Shown: positions 47,931-58,808 of the stretch, piece after piece
Layout: each line of letters opens with the position of its first letter
Numbering within the stretch: position 1 is the stretch's first letter
Source of the DNA: Cytophagales bacterium
Lineage (GTDB): Bacteria; Bacteroidota; Bacteroidia; Cytophagales; JAAEPT01
Direction: 5' to 3'
DNA length: 64,000 nucleotides
NCBI GenBank assembly: GCA_024232295.1
Contig: JAAEPT010000033.1
Coordinates: 1 to 64,000, forward strand
Notes under the pieces: generated by a model
What the model saw: only the letters and a program-made list of their open reading frames with translations
What the model was told of the DNA's origin: nothing
Database searches by the model: none
Program-made: the position numbers and the translations under genes

Positions 47931-49080
47931 TTTTTTCATCATAAGCTTATTAGTTGTATTTATAAGTCTGACTTTAGTAGCAGAAGGTAAAAAATCTCGT
48001 AAACAGTATGAGAAAGAGAAGAAAGAATTACTAAGAAAAATACAAGATGCTGATGTTATTTTGAAGGATACTCGTAATGAAATTAAGGCTTCTGAAGGTG
48101 AATTAAGAGCATTAAATCAGCAAATTTATACCCGTAGAAGGTATATTAAAAGTTTAGAAAAAGAAATTGATTTTTTGAATGAGGATATTCTTTCCTTGAA
48201 TGATATTACAAAGTCTTTGCAAAGAGATATTGATACACTCAAAGCAGAATATAGTCATATGATTTATGCTGCCTATAAGGTCAATAATAACTACAATACA
48301 TGGATTTTTATTTTTTCTTCTGAGAGTTATAATCAATTAATGATGCGTCTTCATTATTTGAAAGAGTTTAATAAAATGCGTCAAAAACAGGTTATTAAAA
48401 TCAATCAGGTAAAGGAATATTTAGAGGAAAAGAAAAGTACTATTCAATTAAAGTTTGAAAAGAAGCAAAAAACTCTTGCAAAGATAGAGAAAGAACAAAA
48501 AGAATTGACAGCAATTAAGTCAAGTAAACGAAATGTACTTTCTTCTTTGACAGAACGTGAACAAGAATTCTTATCTAAACGAAAAAAGTGGAAAAAAGAG
48601 CAAGAGAAACTAGAAATACTTATCAAGCAAAGTATCGCTCTTGAATTAAGTAAAGGACAAAAAGCAATTTCTAAGCGTTTTGAAGCAAAAAAAAGAAAGT
48701 TACCAAAACCTTTAAAACGTTGCTTTATAGCCCGAAAATTTGGTAAACAACCCCATCCATTCCTAGAAAAAATTTATGTAAATAATATGGGGGTTGGACT
48801 ACAAACACAAAAAAATGCCAAAGCTTATAGTGTTTTTGAAGGAAAAGTTACAACGGTTGCTTCGATTCCGGGTATGCACAAAGTAGTCATGGTACAACAT
48901 GGTGAATACTTTACAGTCTATGCAAAATTGAAAACGACAAATGTAAAAGTAGGACAAACAATTCTTGCTAATCATGTTATTGGAACTGTATTTACTTCAA
49001 ATGATGGAGAAACAGAACTTGAATTCCAAATCTGGAAAGGTAAAAACAGATTAAATCCAGAAAAATGGCTTAGAAAATAA
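47902..49080 (+). CDS. Murein hydrolase activator EnvC-like, M23/LytM peptidase family
   Basis: Long coiled coil plus C-terminal GKVTTVASIPGMHKVVMVQHGEYFTVYAKL...LEFQIWKG. Confidence 0.88.
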   Translation: MFLKNTRKSNFFIISLLVVFISLTLVAEGKKSRKQYEKEKKELLRKIQDADVILKDTRNEIKASEGELRALNQQIYTRRRYIKSLEKEIDFLNEDILSLNDITKSLQRDIDTLKAEYSHMIYAAYKVNNNYNTWIFIFSSESYNQLMMRLHYLKEFNKMRQKQVIKINQVKEYLEEKKSTIQLKFEKKQKTLAKIEKEQKELTAIKSSKRNVLSSLTEREQEFLSKRKKWKKEQEKLEILIKQSIALELSKGQKAISKRFEAKKRKLPKPLKRCFIARKFGKQPHPFLEKIYVNNMGVGLQTQKNAKAYSVFEGKVTTVASIPGMHKVVMVQHGEYFTVYAKLKTTNVKVGQTILANHVIGTVFTSNDGETELEFQIWKGKNRLNPEKWLRK

Positions 49081-49119
49081 GTAATTACATATCTAACAAA
49101 GTCAAAATACTCTATTTGT

Positions 49120-51345
49120 ATGTCTCAAGCATATAGCATCCAAATTGCCAAGGAACTTGCTCTTGGTGAACAACAAGTAACAAATGTTTTACAATTATTA
49201 GAGGAAGGGGCTACTGTCCCTTTTATTGCTCGTTACCGAAAAGAGCAAACCAATAGCCTTGATGAAGTTCAAATCTCAAACATCAAGGAACTAGCAAATC
49301 AACTACAAGAACTTGATAAAAGGAGAGAGAGCATTCTCAAAAGTATAGAGGAACAGGGAAAGTTATCAACAGTTCTTGAAAAGAAAATCAAAGCAGTCAC
49401 TACATTAAGTGAGTTAGAAGATTTGTATTTGCCTTATAAAAAGAAAAGGAAAACAAAGGCTTCTATTGCTAAAGAAAAAGGGTTAGAACCTTTGGCTGAA
49501 CTTATTTTTTCTCAGCAAAAAGGAAACATCGAACAAATTGCCAAATCTTATCTAAAAAATGAGGTAAAGGATACTTCTGAGGCCTTAGAAGGAGCAAAAC
49601 ACATTATTGCTGAATGGGTGAATGAAAGTGCTCCTGCAAGAGAAAAAGTGCGTTTACTCTTTGACAAAAAAGCGAATGTAAAAACAAAGCTTGTGAAAGG
49701 AAAAGAACAGGAAGGTGCTAAATATAAGGATTACTTTGAATATGAAGAGAATCTAAAAAAAGCCCCTTCTCACCGTATTCTTGCCATTAGAAGAGCAGAG
49801 AATGAGGGAATTATTTCGTTTGGAATTGCTCCAGAACAAGAAGATGCTTTGGGACATTTAGAAAAGCAATTTATTAAGAGTAATAACCACAGTCAACTTT
49901 TAGAAGATGCCATCACAGATAGTTATAAACGCTTGATGAAACCTTCTATGGAAACAGAGTTTAGAACAAATAGTAAAAAGAAAGCTGATGAGGAAGCAAT
50001 TAAGGTATTTGCTGAAAATCTGAAAGAGCTTTTGTTAGCTTCTCCATTGGGACAAAAAAGGATTTTGGCTCTTGATCCTGGCTTTAGAACAGGTTGTAAA
50101 TTGGTTTGTTTAGATGCTCAAGGTAAATTATTAGAAAATACAGCTATTTATCCTAATGAGCCACAAAACAAGCAATATGAGGCTGAGCAGGTAATCAAAA
50201 AACTGTGTAAAAAACATAAGATTGAAGCAATTGCCATTGGAAATGGTACAGCAAGTAGAGAAACAGAAGCTTTTGTCAAGAAAATTGACTTAGGTAAAGA
50301 AGTTTCTGTAATTATGGTGAATGAAAGTGGCGCTTCTATTTATTCTGCTTCTGAAGTAGCTAGAGAAGAGTTTCCTGACCATGATGTAACTGTAAGAGGT
50401 GCTGTTTCAATTGGTAGAAGATTGGCCGACCCATTGGCTGAGTTGGTAAAAATTGACCCAAAATCAATTGGTGTAGGGCAATATCAACATGATGTTGACC
50501 AAACGGCTCTGAAAAACAAATTAGATGAAGTTGTTGGGAGTTGTGTAAATGCTGTGGGGGTAAATATTAATACAGCAAGTAAACAATTATTGACTTATGT
50601 GTCTGGCTTAGGTCCTCAATTGGCTCAAAATATTGTGGATTATCGAAATGAAAATGGAGCTTTCAAAAGTCGCAAAGAAATTTTGAAAGTAAAACGAATG
50701 GGAGCGAAAGCATTTGAACAATGTGCTGGTTTCTTACGCATTCCCAATGCAAAAAATCCGTTAGACACTAGTGCAGTACACCCAGAACGTTATAAATTGG
50801 TTGAACAAATTGCCAAAGACCTTAATTGTGATGTTCAAACTTTAATTTCTTCTAACCAACATCGTTCAACAATTGATTTGAAAAAATACATTTCAAAAGA
50901 TGTGGGACTTCCTACTCTTCAAGATATTTTGAAAGAATTGGAGAAACCAGGTAGAGACCCAAGAGAACCTTTTGAAGCTTTTCAATTTGCTGATGGTATT
51001 GAAAATATTGAGGATTTAAGAGAAGGAATGCAAGTTCCAGGAATTGTAACCAATGTAACAAACTTTGGTGCTTTTGTGGATATTGGTGTTCATCAAGATG
51101 GTTTGGTTCACCTTAGCCAATTGGCAGACCGATTTATTTCTGACCCTAATGAGGTAGTGAAAGTAAATCAACAAGTACAAGTTACTGTAACTGGTGTTGA
51201 TGTAGCTCGAAAAAGGATTTCTCTTTCAATGAAAGGGCAACAAGTGCAAAAAACAGTTGCAAAGCCTTCAAAAAAGAAGAGTAAACCTAATAAACAAGAT
51301 ACTGGAAACAGCTTACAGGATTTAATGAAAAAGTGGAATAACTAA
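49120..51345 (+). CDS. tex: Tex family transcription accessory protein
   Basis: ATVPFIARYRKEQT, LALDPGFRTGCK, S1 domain GIVTNVTNFGAFVDIGVHQDGLVHLSQL. Confidence 0.95.
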   Translation: MSQAYSIQIAKELALGEQQVTNVLQLLEEGATVPFIARYRKEQTNSLDEVQISNIKELANQLQELDKRRESILKSIEEQGKLSTVLEKKIKAVTTLSELEDLYLPYKKKRKTKASIAKEKGLEPLAELIFSQQKGNIEQIAKSYLKNEVKDTSEALEGAKHIIAEWVNESAPAREKVRLLFDKKANVKTKLVKGKEQEGAKYKDYFEYEENLKKAPSHRILAIRRAENEGIISFGIAPEQEDALGHLEKQFIKSNNHSQLLEDAITDSYKRLMKPSMETEFRTNSKKKADEEAIKVFAENLKELLLASPLGQKRILALDPGFRTGCKLVCLDAQGKLLENTAIYPNEPQNKQYEAEQVIKKLCKKHKIEAIAIGNGTASRETEAFVKKIDLGKEVSVIMVNESGASIYSASEVAREEFPDHDVTVRGAVSIGRRLADPLAELVKIDPKSIGVGQYQHDVDQTALKNKLDEVVGSCVNAVGVNINTASKQLLTYVSGLGPQLAQNIVDYRNENGAFKSRKEILKVKRMGAKAFEQCAGFLRIPNAKNPLDTSAVHPERYKLVEQIAKDLNCDVQTLISSNQHRSTIDLKKYISKDVGLPTLQDILKELEKPGRDPREPFEAFQFADGIENIEDLREGMQVPGIVTNVTNFGAFVDIGVHQDGLVHLSQLADRFISDPNEVVKVNQQVQVTVTGVDVARKRISLSMKGQQVQKTVAKPSKKKSKPNKQDTGNSLQDLMKKWNN

Positions 51346-51352
51346 TTGAATT

Positions 51353-51898
51353 ATGAGTCTGTACCAAGAAATCATTAAAAATTTCCCATCAACAATTATT
51401 ATCCCTTCTGAGATGAAAACCATTGTAGAATGGTATGAAAATTCAGATGAATTGATGGGTGGTTTGTTTGAATTTTATCCTGATGAAGAACAAAGCACTA
51501 TTCAAAATTGGTTTGGGAAAGAAACACTAAGCGAACGATTTGGTGTTTTTGGAATAATGCTTGATGGTGCTCCCGTGGCTTTTTGGTTAGATGAACAAAA
51601 TGTTCAAAAAATTATCATGTTAGGAAGTGAAGGAGATTGTCAAGTGGTTTTAGCTGACAATTTCCTTGACTTTATTCGCTTGATAGCAATTGGTTATGAT
51701 GATTTTTATTGTTTTGAATTTGATCAAACGATTATTGAATACAATCAAGAAAATGAAGATAGTGATGATGAAGGAGTAAATAAGGAGTTTCAACAATGGC
51801 TACAAAATACTTTTCAAGTCACAATTCCAGAAAAAGGTAATGAGATTGTTAACATAGAAGATTATTCTTTTTCAGGCTGGGTAGAAAAACAATTTTAA
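51353..51898 (+). CDS. SMI1/KNR4-like protein
   Basis: Acidic protein with FGIMLDGAPVAFWLDEQ...VVLADNFLDFIRLIAIGYDDF pattern. Confidence 0.5.
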   Translation: MSLYQEIIKNFPSTIIIPSEMKTIVEWYENSDELMGGLFEFYPDEEQSTIQNWFGKETLSERFGVFGIMLDGAPVAFWLDEQNVQKIIMLGSEGDCQVVLADNFLDFIRLIAIGYDDFYCFEFDQTIIEYNQENEDSDDEGVNKEFQQWLQNTFQVTIPEKGNEIVNIEDYSFSGWVEKQF

Positions 51899-51900
51899 AA

Positions 51901-52248
51901 ATGATTGCAGACACTCCAAAACCTCCTTATTATGCTGTAATATTCACCTCTTTTCGAACAGAAATAAATAAAGGTTATTCAACTACAGCCAACAGAATGA
52001 TTGAATTAGCTCAACAACAAAAAGGCTTTTTGGGTATTGAAAGTGCAAGAGAAGAAGTTGGAATTACTGTTTCTTATTGGGATAGTTTAGAGTCTATCAA
52101 ACAATGGAAAGAACATTCTGAACACAAGTTAGCTCAAGGAAAAGGATATTCTCTTTGGTATCAAGCTTTTAAAGTAAGAATAAGTAAAGTTGAGTATGAT
52201 TATGAAATGACTATAAATGATGATACTTCTCCCCTCTCAAAATCGTAA
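51901..52248 (+). CDS. Antibiotic biosynthesis monooxygenase (ABM) family protein
   Basis: YYAVIFTSFRTE...GFLGIESAREEVGITVSYWDSLESIKQWKEHSEH. Confidence 0.88.
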   Translation: MIADTPKPPYYAVIFTSFRTEINKGYSTTANRMIELAQQQKGFLGIESAREEVGITVSYWDSLESIKQWKEHSEHKLAQGKGYSLWYQAFKVRISKVEYDYEMTINDDTSPLSKS

Positions 52249-52684
52249 ATGCACGATAAACTTGCTCTACAAAGAATAATCTTACCATTTGATGAGAGAA
52301 AGTCATTTGTGACAATGCCATTTTTTCATTGGCACGTTTGTACACTTCATCAGAAAAACCGAAGGCACCACCTACCACAAAGACCAGATTACTTAATCCC
52401 ATATTCATTTTCTTTTGAAGATTCTGAGAAAAACCAACAGAGGTAAATTCTCTACCATTTTCATCTAATAAAATGAGATAATCACTTTTTTGAAGTTTAT
52501 CCAATATCAATTTTCCTTCTTGTTCTTTCTGGCGATTAATATCTTGTTTCTTACCTTGCTTTACATCAGGAATAATAATTGGTTCAAATGTCACATAATG
52601 CTTTAAGCGACCAAGGTATTTTTCAATCCCTTCTTTCACATATTGCTCATCTGTCTTTCCTACTGTAATAAATGTAATCTTCAT
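52211..52684 (-). CDS. rlmH: 23S rRNA (pseudouridine1915-N3)-methyltransferase RlmH
   Basis: MKITFITVGKT start; LLDENGREFTSVGF; FVVGGAFGF; FFVEQVYRAFTILRGEKYHHL. Confidence 0.95.
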   Translation of the reverse strand: MKITFITVGKTDEQYVKEGIEKYLGRLKHYVTFEPIIIPDVKQGKKQDINRQKEQEGKLILDKLQKSDYLILLDENGREFTSVGFSQNLQKKMNMGLSNLVFVVGGAFGFSDEVYKRANEKMALSQMTFSHQMVRLFFVEQVYRAFTILRGEKYHHL

Positions 52685-52720
52685 ATTGCTTTGTCTTTGT
52701 TTGTAAAAGTACAATAAGTT

Positions 52721-54034
52721 CTATATTTCTTTTTGGCTGACTTTAGATAAATCATCCACAGTTGTATTCAATACATTCATTTCTTTTTTCACATTATCAA
52801 GACGCTCATAATTTTGTTGAACTGCTTGGTTGAGTGTTTGAATGTTCTGGTTTACTTCATCAATTGTTATTTTTTGGTTGTTAGAAGAACTTATTACTTC
52901 TTCCATAATTTTCATTACCAATCTAAAGTTTTCAATCAAGTCTTCAAATTGAGAAAATAAGTTTTGAGATACATTTACACTTTCAGAAGATAAATATTTG
53001 ATTTCATTAGCTACTGTATGACTTGTTTCTGCTAATTTTCTCACTTCCTGTGCTACTACAGAAAATCCTTTTCCTGCTTCTCCTGCATTAGCTGCTTCAA
53101 TTGATGCATTGATTGCCAATAAATTCGTTTGGTGAGAAATCTCTTCAATCACTCCTACTCTTTGCGAAATTTGAGCTAAAACATCACTTGTTTCTTTTAC
53201 CAATTGCTTTCCTTGAAACATTCCATCATCTGTTACTTCCATTAACTCATGTCCCTTTTGAGTTGCCTTATGATTGTTTTCTACCACTTCAACCATTTGC
53301 TCCATTGAAGTTGCTACATTAGAATAAATAGTGGTATGTGTTTGAAAACTTTCATGTACAAAATTGACTGCCTCAGTAGTAGTATCAGCATTTTGGAACA
53401 AAGAAGAAGAAGTTTTTTGAATAGTTATCAATGCCTTTTCCAAGCTCTGATTATTAGAAGAAAGCTCTACTTGTAATTCCTTCATTGAATCAGTCATTTT
53501 TCCTAAAGTAAATGACCAATACATTCCAATTACCCAAACAAGTAGTGCCAAAATCATATGAAAGAAAAAAGTTGTCCATGTCCAATTTACTTGTGTGAAG
53601 TAAATATTTTCCATTCCTCCAATTACTTGTAAATACACAAAACCACTATGATGAATCACTCCTAAAATAGCTAAAGGCAATTGAATTTTCCAATCTTGAA
53701 AAATAATTAGAACAATAATTCCTATAAAAAATGAAAAGTGCATCTCAAATAGACCATGCATTTGATAAATAAATTGCGCCATAAAAACGGCTAATACAGC
53801 ACTAAACACATATTTATACAAATCACTTTTCTTAAACAAAAATTTAGTCAAATACACTGCAATGACAGATAAACTACCTACTCCTATTCCAATAAGCCAT
53901 GTATCATAAAAAACAGAAATAATTAATCCAAAAAGATAATAAGCAATAAGAATAATATTTAATAACCTCTCTTGTTGCTTTTTTTGCTTATCAAAAATAG
54001 ATAATTCTTGATTTTGTGATTGTAATATATTCAT
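52721..54034 (-). CDS. Methyl-accepting chemotaxis protein with polytopic membrane sensor
   Basis: [52 protein letters not shown]; about 6 N-terminal TM segments. Confidence 0.92.
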   Translation of the reverse strand: MNILQSQNQELSIFDKQKKQQERLLNIILIAYYLFGLIISVFYDTWLIGIGVGSLSVIAVYLTKFLFKKSDLYKYVFSAVLAVFMAQFIYQMHGLFEMHFSFFIGIIVLIIFQDWKIQLPLAILGVIHHSGFVYLQVIGGMENIYFTQVNWTWTTFFFHMILALLVWVIGMYWSFTLGKMTDSMKELQVELSSNNQSLEKALITIQKTSSSLFQNADTTTEAVNFVHESFQTHTTIYSNVATSMEQMVEVVENNHKATQKGHELMEVTDDGMFQGKQLVKETSDVLAQISQRVGVIEEISHQTNLLAINASIEAANAGEAGKGFSVVAQEVRKLAETSHTVANEIKYLSSESVNVSQNLFSQFEDLIENFRLVMKIMEEVISSSNNQKITIDEVNQNIQTLNQAVQQNYERLDNVKKEMNVLNTTVDDLSKVSQKEI

Positions 54035-54040
54035 CTTAAT

Positions 54041-54077
54041 AAAAAAATCCTCACCTATGAATATAAGTAAGGATTTT
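54041..54077 (-). terminator. Terminator between the MCP and thrC
   Basis: AAAATCCTCAC...TAAGGATTTT with A7 on the + strand; downstream of thrC on the minus strand. Confidence 0.65.
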
Positions 54078-54097
54078 CAATCTTGTAATTCTTTTAT

Positions 54098-55399
54098 TTA
54101 TTTTTCTAATAAATACTGTTTGAACCCTTCAAAATCTTTATCCATTTTGATCGATACTTTTTCTTTATTAATAATCGATTGTAATTCAACAGGAATTTCT
54201 AACTCTTTCCCAATAATTGGTTCTACAACATCCAAGAATTTTGCAGAATGAGCTGTTGATAAAAATACACCATTTGCTTCACTTCCTGTTGCTTCAAAAT
54301 ATTGTTTCAATCCTAAGTAAGCAACCCCTGTATGTGGACACATGATGTATCCAGTCTCTTCATACACTTCTTTTACAGCTACTTCTGTCTGTTGATCATC
54401 ATAGAAACAACCTTGTACTTCTTCAATCACAGATTCATACTCTTCTCCAAAAAGAGCAATCATACGAGGAAAATTACTTGGATTCCCTACATCCATTGCA
54501 TTTGAAATGGTTGCAATTGAAGGGCGTGGAGAAAAATCTCCTGTTTTAATGTATTCAGGAACAATGTTATTAACATTTGTAGCAGCAATAAACTTTTCAA
54601 CAGGCAATCCCATTTTGTAAGCTATCAATCCACCACAAAGGTTTCCAAAATTTCCAGAAGGAACACAGAAAACAACTGGTTTACCAGCTTTCTTTAGTTG
54701 AGCATAAGCCCAAAAATAGTAAAATGACTGAGGAACCAAACGAGCAATGTTAATAGAGTTTGCAGAACTTAAGTTCATCTTAGCATTTAACTCTTCATCT
54801 AAGAATGCTTGTTTTACCAATGCTTGGCAATCATCAAATACTCCATCAATTTCTAAAGCAGTGATATTTCCACCTAAAGTAGTCAATTGCTTCTCTTGGT
54901 TGACACTTACTTTTCCAGATGGGTAAAGAATTGTTACATTAATTCCTTCTACATTATGGAATCCTTGTCCTACAGCAGAACCTGTATCACCAGATGTAGC
55001 CACTAAAATATTGATTTCTTTTTTCTCTTTCTTTAAGAAATAAGACATGATACGAGACATAAATCTTGCACCAAAATCCTTAAATGCTAGAGAAGGACCA
55101 TGAAATAATTCCAATACATTGTATTGATTTTTTATCTCTACAACTGGTGCATCAAAATTTACAGCATCATCAATCAATACTTTCAAATCATCAGCAGGAA
55201 TTTCATCTCCAACCAAAGCATTTGCTACTGTAAAAGCTACTTCTTGAAAAGAAAGTGTATCAATTTTGTCAAAAAATTCTTGTGGCAACTGAGGAATTTC
55301 AGTTGGCATATATAAACCATTATCAGATGGAAGTCCTTTAAAAACTGCTTCCTCAAAATTTACATTAGGTACACTACGTTTAGTACTATATAACTCCAC
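54098..55399 (-). CDS. thrC: Threonine synthase
   Basis: FHGPSLAFKDFGARFM PLP-lysine motif; VATSGDTGSAVG; VPSGNFGNLCGG. Confidence 0.96.
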   Translation of the reverse strand: MELYSTKRSVPNVNFEEAVFKGLPSDNGLYMPTEIPQLPQEFFDKIDTLSFQEVAFTVANALVGDEIPADDLKVLIDDAVNFDAPVVEIKNQYNVLELFHGPSLAFKDFGARFMSRIMSYFLKKEKKEINILVATSGDTGSAVGQGFHNVEGINVTILYPSGKVSVNQEKQLTTLGGNITALEIDGVFDDCQALVKQAFLDEELNAKMNLSSANSINIARLVPQSFYYFWAYAQLKKAGKPVVFCVPSGNFGNLCGGLIAYKMGLPVEKFIAATNVNNIVPEYIKTGDFSPRPSIATISNAMDVGNPSNFPRMIALFGEEYESVIEEVQGCFYDDQQTEVAVKEVYEETGYIMCPHTGVAYLGLKQYFEATGSEANGVFLSTAHSAKFLDVVEPIIGKELEIPVELQSIINKEKVSIKMDKDFEGFKQYLLEK

Positions 55400-55417
55400 T
55401 TCTTTATATTTTTTCTC

Positions 55418-56350
55418 TTATTCAATAATTCTTGGACCTTGTTGGCTTACTTTTGAAATGTATACCTCAGATTCTATTTCCCATTTTTGATATACTTCCT
55501 TCATTGCCTGTCCAACTTTACTTGCTGTTTCTGCTCCTTTGCTCAATGCAAAAATAGAAGGACCAGAACCAGAAATACTTGAGCCTAATGCTCCTGCATC
55601 TAATGCTGCTTGTTTTGCTTCATCAAAGCCTGGAATCAATAAAGCACGAACGGGTTCTACAATGACATCTTGCAAAGAACGACCAATCAAATCATAATCT
55701 GATTTCATTAAACCAGCAATAAGACCTGCTAAATTTCCCCACTGTTGAATAGCTTTACTCAATTCAACCTCTTTACGAAGAATATTACGAGCATCTTTTG
55801 TTTTTACCTCTACATGTGGGTGAATAATAGTAGCATATAAATCATCTGGTGTAGGTAATTGTATTACATCCAGAGGTTCATAACTTCTAATCAAAACAAA
55901 ACCACCCAACAAAGCAGGAGCAACATTATCTGCATGGGCAGAACCACAAGCTAATCGCTCTCCTTCCATTGCAAAAGGTAAAAGCTCTTCATCTTTCAAT
56001 GGAGAGCCTAATAATTTATTTAGGGCATAAACTCCTACTACAGAACTTGCAGCACTTGAGCCTAGACCACTTTTCAAAGGCATTAACTTACGTAATTCAA
56101 TCTCAACTCCTTGGTTAGAACCAATGTGATTTAAGTATTCTTGAATTACTAAGCTTACCGTATTTTTTTCAGCATCCAAAGGTAATTTACCTTCATCACC
56201 TGTAATACTCTTAATGATAATACCTGGTTCATCTTTCAGAGTCAAAGTAACTTCATCACCAGGATTTTCCACAGCAAAGCCTAAAACATCAAATCCACAA
56301 GCAACATTTGCTGCTGTAGCTGGGGCAAACGCTTTAATACTTTTCCCCAT
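55418..56350 (-). CDS. thrB: Homoserine kinase
   Basis: MGKSIKAFAPATAANVACGFDVLG; MPLKSGLGSSAASSVV GHMP motif. Confidence 0.95.
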   Translation of the reverse strand: MGKSIKAFAPATAANVACGFDVLGFAVENPGDEVTLTLKDEPGIIIKSITGDEGKLPLDAEKNTVSLVIQEYLNHIGSNQGVEIELRKLMPLKSGLGSSAASSVVGVYALNKLLGSPLKDEELLPFAMEGERLACGSAHADNVAPALLGGFVLIRSYEPLDVIQLPTPDDLYATIIHPHVEVKTKDARNILRKEVELSKAIQQWGNLAGLIAGLMKSDYDLIGRSLQDVIVEPVRALLIPGFDEAKQAALDAGALGSSISGSGPSIFALSKGAETASKVGQAMKEVYQKWEIESEVYISKVSQQGPRIIE

Positions 56351-56351
56351 C

Positions 56352-58808
56352 TTATGATAACTCTTTACTAACTGTGATAATATCTGCAAAAACTCCAGCA
56401 GCTGTTACTTCTGCACCAGCTCCAGGTCCTTTGATTACTAAAGGATTTGTTTTATAACGCATTGTAGTATAAGAAATCATGTTGTCACTTCCTGCCAAAG
56501 AATAGAATGGGTGATTAGCATCTACAGCTTGTAAACTTACTGTTGCTTTTTCATCTTCCAACTGAGCAATAAAGCATAACTTCTTATTATTTGCTTGTGC
56601 TTCTTCAATCATACCCTTGAATACACTATCTGCTTTCTCTAACTCTTCAAAAAAAGCATCTACAGTAGGAGCATCAATACAAGCTTGAGGAAGGATATTA
56701 TTTACCTTCACATCTTCTGGTTCTAACTTCAATCCAGATTCACGAGCCAAAATCAAAATTTTACGAGCTACATCCATTCCATTCAAGTCATCTCTTGGAT
56801 CTGGTTCTGTAAATCCATTCTCTTTTGCCTGTAAAACAACCTCTTTGAAAGAAGTTGATCCATCATATGTATTGAATATATAAGATAATGAACCTGAAAG
56901 TACACCTTCTACTCTTAGGATATCATCACCACTATTCATCAAGTCTTGTAATGTATTAATTACTGGTAATCCAGCCCCAACATTTGTCTCATATAAGAAC
57001 TTCACTCCACGCTTCTTCGCAATGTCTTGTAATTCTTTGTAGAAAGTATAAGAGCTAGAATTTGCTACTTTATTTGGGGTAACAATAGATACACTTGCAT
57101 CCAAAGCTACTGGATAATAATCAATGATCTGTTTGTTAGATGTATTGTCGACAAAAACACTATAAGGAAGATTTAATTCTTTAATACGCTCAAAGAAGGT
57201 ATCAAAGCTCATTTCTTCTGAATCATTTTCCAAAGAATCTTTCCAATTAGATAAGTCAATTCCTTGCTCATTGAATAACATTTTTCGGCTATTTGCAATG
57301 GCAATTACACGAATATCAACTCCTTTATTTTCTAACAAATATGATTTTTGCTCTTGAATTTGCTTAAGTAGTGTTCCTCCGATAAGACCTGGTCCTATCA
57401 TAAATACATTTAGTGTCATAGATTCTGATAAAAAGAAAGAGTCATGCAAAGCATTCAATGCCTTTGATACATCTTTCTTCTGGATTACAGCTGAAACATT
57501 TAATTCTGATGAACCTTGTGCAATGGCAGAGATATTTACTCCATTCTTACCCAAAGCACTGAACATCTTACCTGATATATTAGGTGTGTGGTGCATTCTT
57601 TCGCCCACAATTGCCACAATGGCTTTATCTTTTTGTACTCTTACAGGCTCAATTTTATTTGCCTGTATTTCGTAATAAAATTCATTTTCTATCGCTTCTT
57701 TTGCCTTTTCTGTATCTTCAATACTTACAGCAAAAGAAATCGAATGTTCTGAAGAAGCTTGAGTAATCAAAATTAAATTGACTTTGGCATTCCCTAAACA
57801 AGTAAATAACCTTGAAGAAACCCCTGTTACTCCAATGATTCCCGCTCCTTGAACAGTCAATAAAGAAATTTCATTAATTGAGGAAATCCCTTTAACTTTC
57901 AGACGATTTTTTCCTGTCTTTTCGCTAATATATGTTCCTTCAAAAGCCGTATTGAATGTATTTCGAATACGAATTGGAATATTTTTTACAAAAACAGGTT
58001 GCAATGTTGGTGGATAAATCACTTTTGCTCCAAAGTGAGAAAGTTCCATTGCCTCTTTGTAAGAAATAGCAGACAAAGAAAATGCATTTTTCACTTTACG
58101 AGGATCAGCAGTCATTACACCATCTACATCTGTCCATATTTCTACTTCTTCTGCATTTAAAGCAGCAGCAAAGATAGATGCAGTATAATCAGAACCACCT
58201 CTTCCTAAAGTTGTGGTTACATTTTTTGAATCTGAAGCGATAAACCCTGTGATAAATTGGGTTTGGGTGGTATTGGTGAAGTGGGTTTGAATATTGGTGT
58301 TGGTCAACTCAAAATTGACAGTAGCTCCTCCATAAACATTGTTTGTTTTCACAAGTTCACGAGCATCTAAAAACGCAGCATCAATTCCTTGATGATTGGC
58401 TGCTTCTGTAAGAATGTAAGCATTTAATCGCTCACCATGACTTAAAATATAATCTAAGGTCTTGTTGGATAGTTCTTGTACAAGGTAAACCCCTTTCAAC
58501 AAGTCTTCCAACACATTCATTGTTCCTTTGACATTGGCAAAGACTACACTTTGCTCCTTAACAGGAATCAATTCTCTAATAATGTGGTAGTGAGTTTCTT
58601 CAAACAAACGAAGAACATTCACATAAGAATCATCATTTTGCTCAGCCAACTGACTCATTTCAATTAGTTTGTTTGTCATTCCTCCTACTGCGGAAAAAAC
58701 GACAGCAAACTGCTGGTTATCCTTCTGATAAGCAGATAGGATATCCAGTACTTTCTGAATACTCTCAGCCGAACCAACCGATGTTCCTCCAAACTTCAAT
58801 ACTTTCAT
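56352..58808 (-). CDS. thrA: Bifunctional aspartate kinase/homoserine dehydrogenase I
   Basis: MKVLKFGGTSVGSAE; TLGRGGSDYTASI; C-terminal homoserine dehydrogenase. The ORF track adds 28 upstream codons. Confidence 0.96.
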   Translation of the reverse strand: MKVLKFGGTSVGSAESIQKVLDILSAYQKDNQQFAVVFSAVGGMTNKLIEMSQLAEQNDDSYVNVLRLFEETHYHIIRELIPVKEQSVVFANVKGTMNVLEDLLKGVYLVQELSNKTLDYILSHGERLNAYILTEAANHQGIDAAFLDARELVKTNNVYGGATVNFELTNTNIQTHFTNTTQTQFITGFIASDSKNVTTTLGRGGSDYTASIFAAALNAEEVEIWTDVDGVMTADPRKVKNAFSLSAISYKEAMELSHFGAKVIYPPTLQPVFVKNIPIRIRNTFNTAFEGTYISEKTGKNRLKVKGISSINEISLLTVQGAGIIGVTGVSSRLFTCLGNAKVNLILITQASSEHSISFAVSIEDTEKAKEAIENEFYYEIQANKIEPVRVQKDKAIVAIVGERMHHTPNISGKMFSALGKNGVNISAIAQGSSELNVSAVIQKKDVSKALNALHDSFFLSESMTLNVFMIGPGLIGGTLLKQIQEQKSYLLENKGVDIRVIAIANSRKMLFNEQGIDLSNWKDSLENDSEEMSFDTFFERIKELNLPYSVFVDNTSNKQIIDYYPVALDASVSIVTPNKVANSSSYTFYKELQDIAKKRGVKFLYETNVGAGLPVINTLQDLMNSGDDILRVEGVLSGSLSYIFNTYDGSTSFKEVVLQAKENGFTEPDPRDDLNGMDVARKILILARESGLKLEPEDVKVNNILPQACIDAPTVDAFFEELEKADSVFKGMIEEAQANNKKLCFIAQLEDEKATVSLQAVDANHPFYSLAGSDNMISYTTMRYKTNPLVIKGPGAGAEVTAAGVFADIITVSKELS

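Noticed and set aside
51353-51898. SMI1/KNR4-like protein as an immunity protein of a polymorphic toxin system
   Set aside because: No toxin-like neighbour; flanked by tex and an ABM gene, so there is no supporting context.
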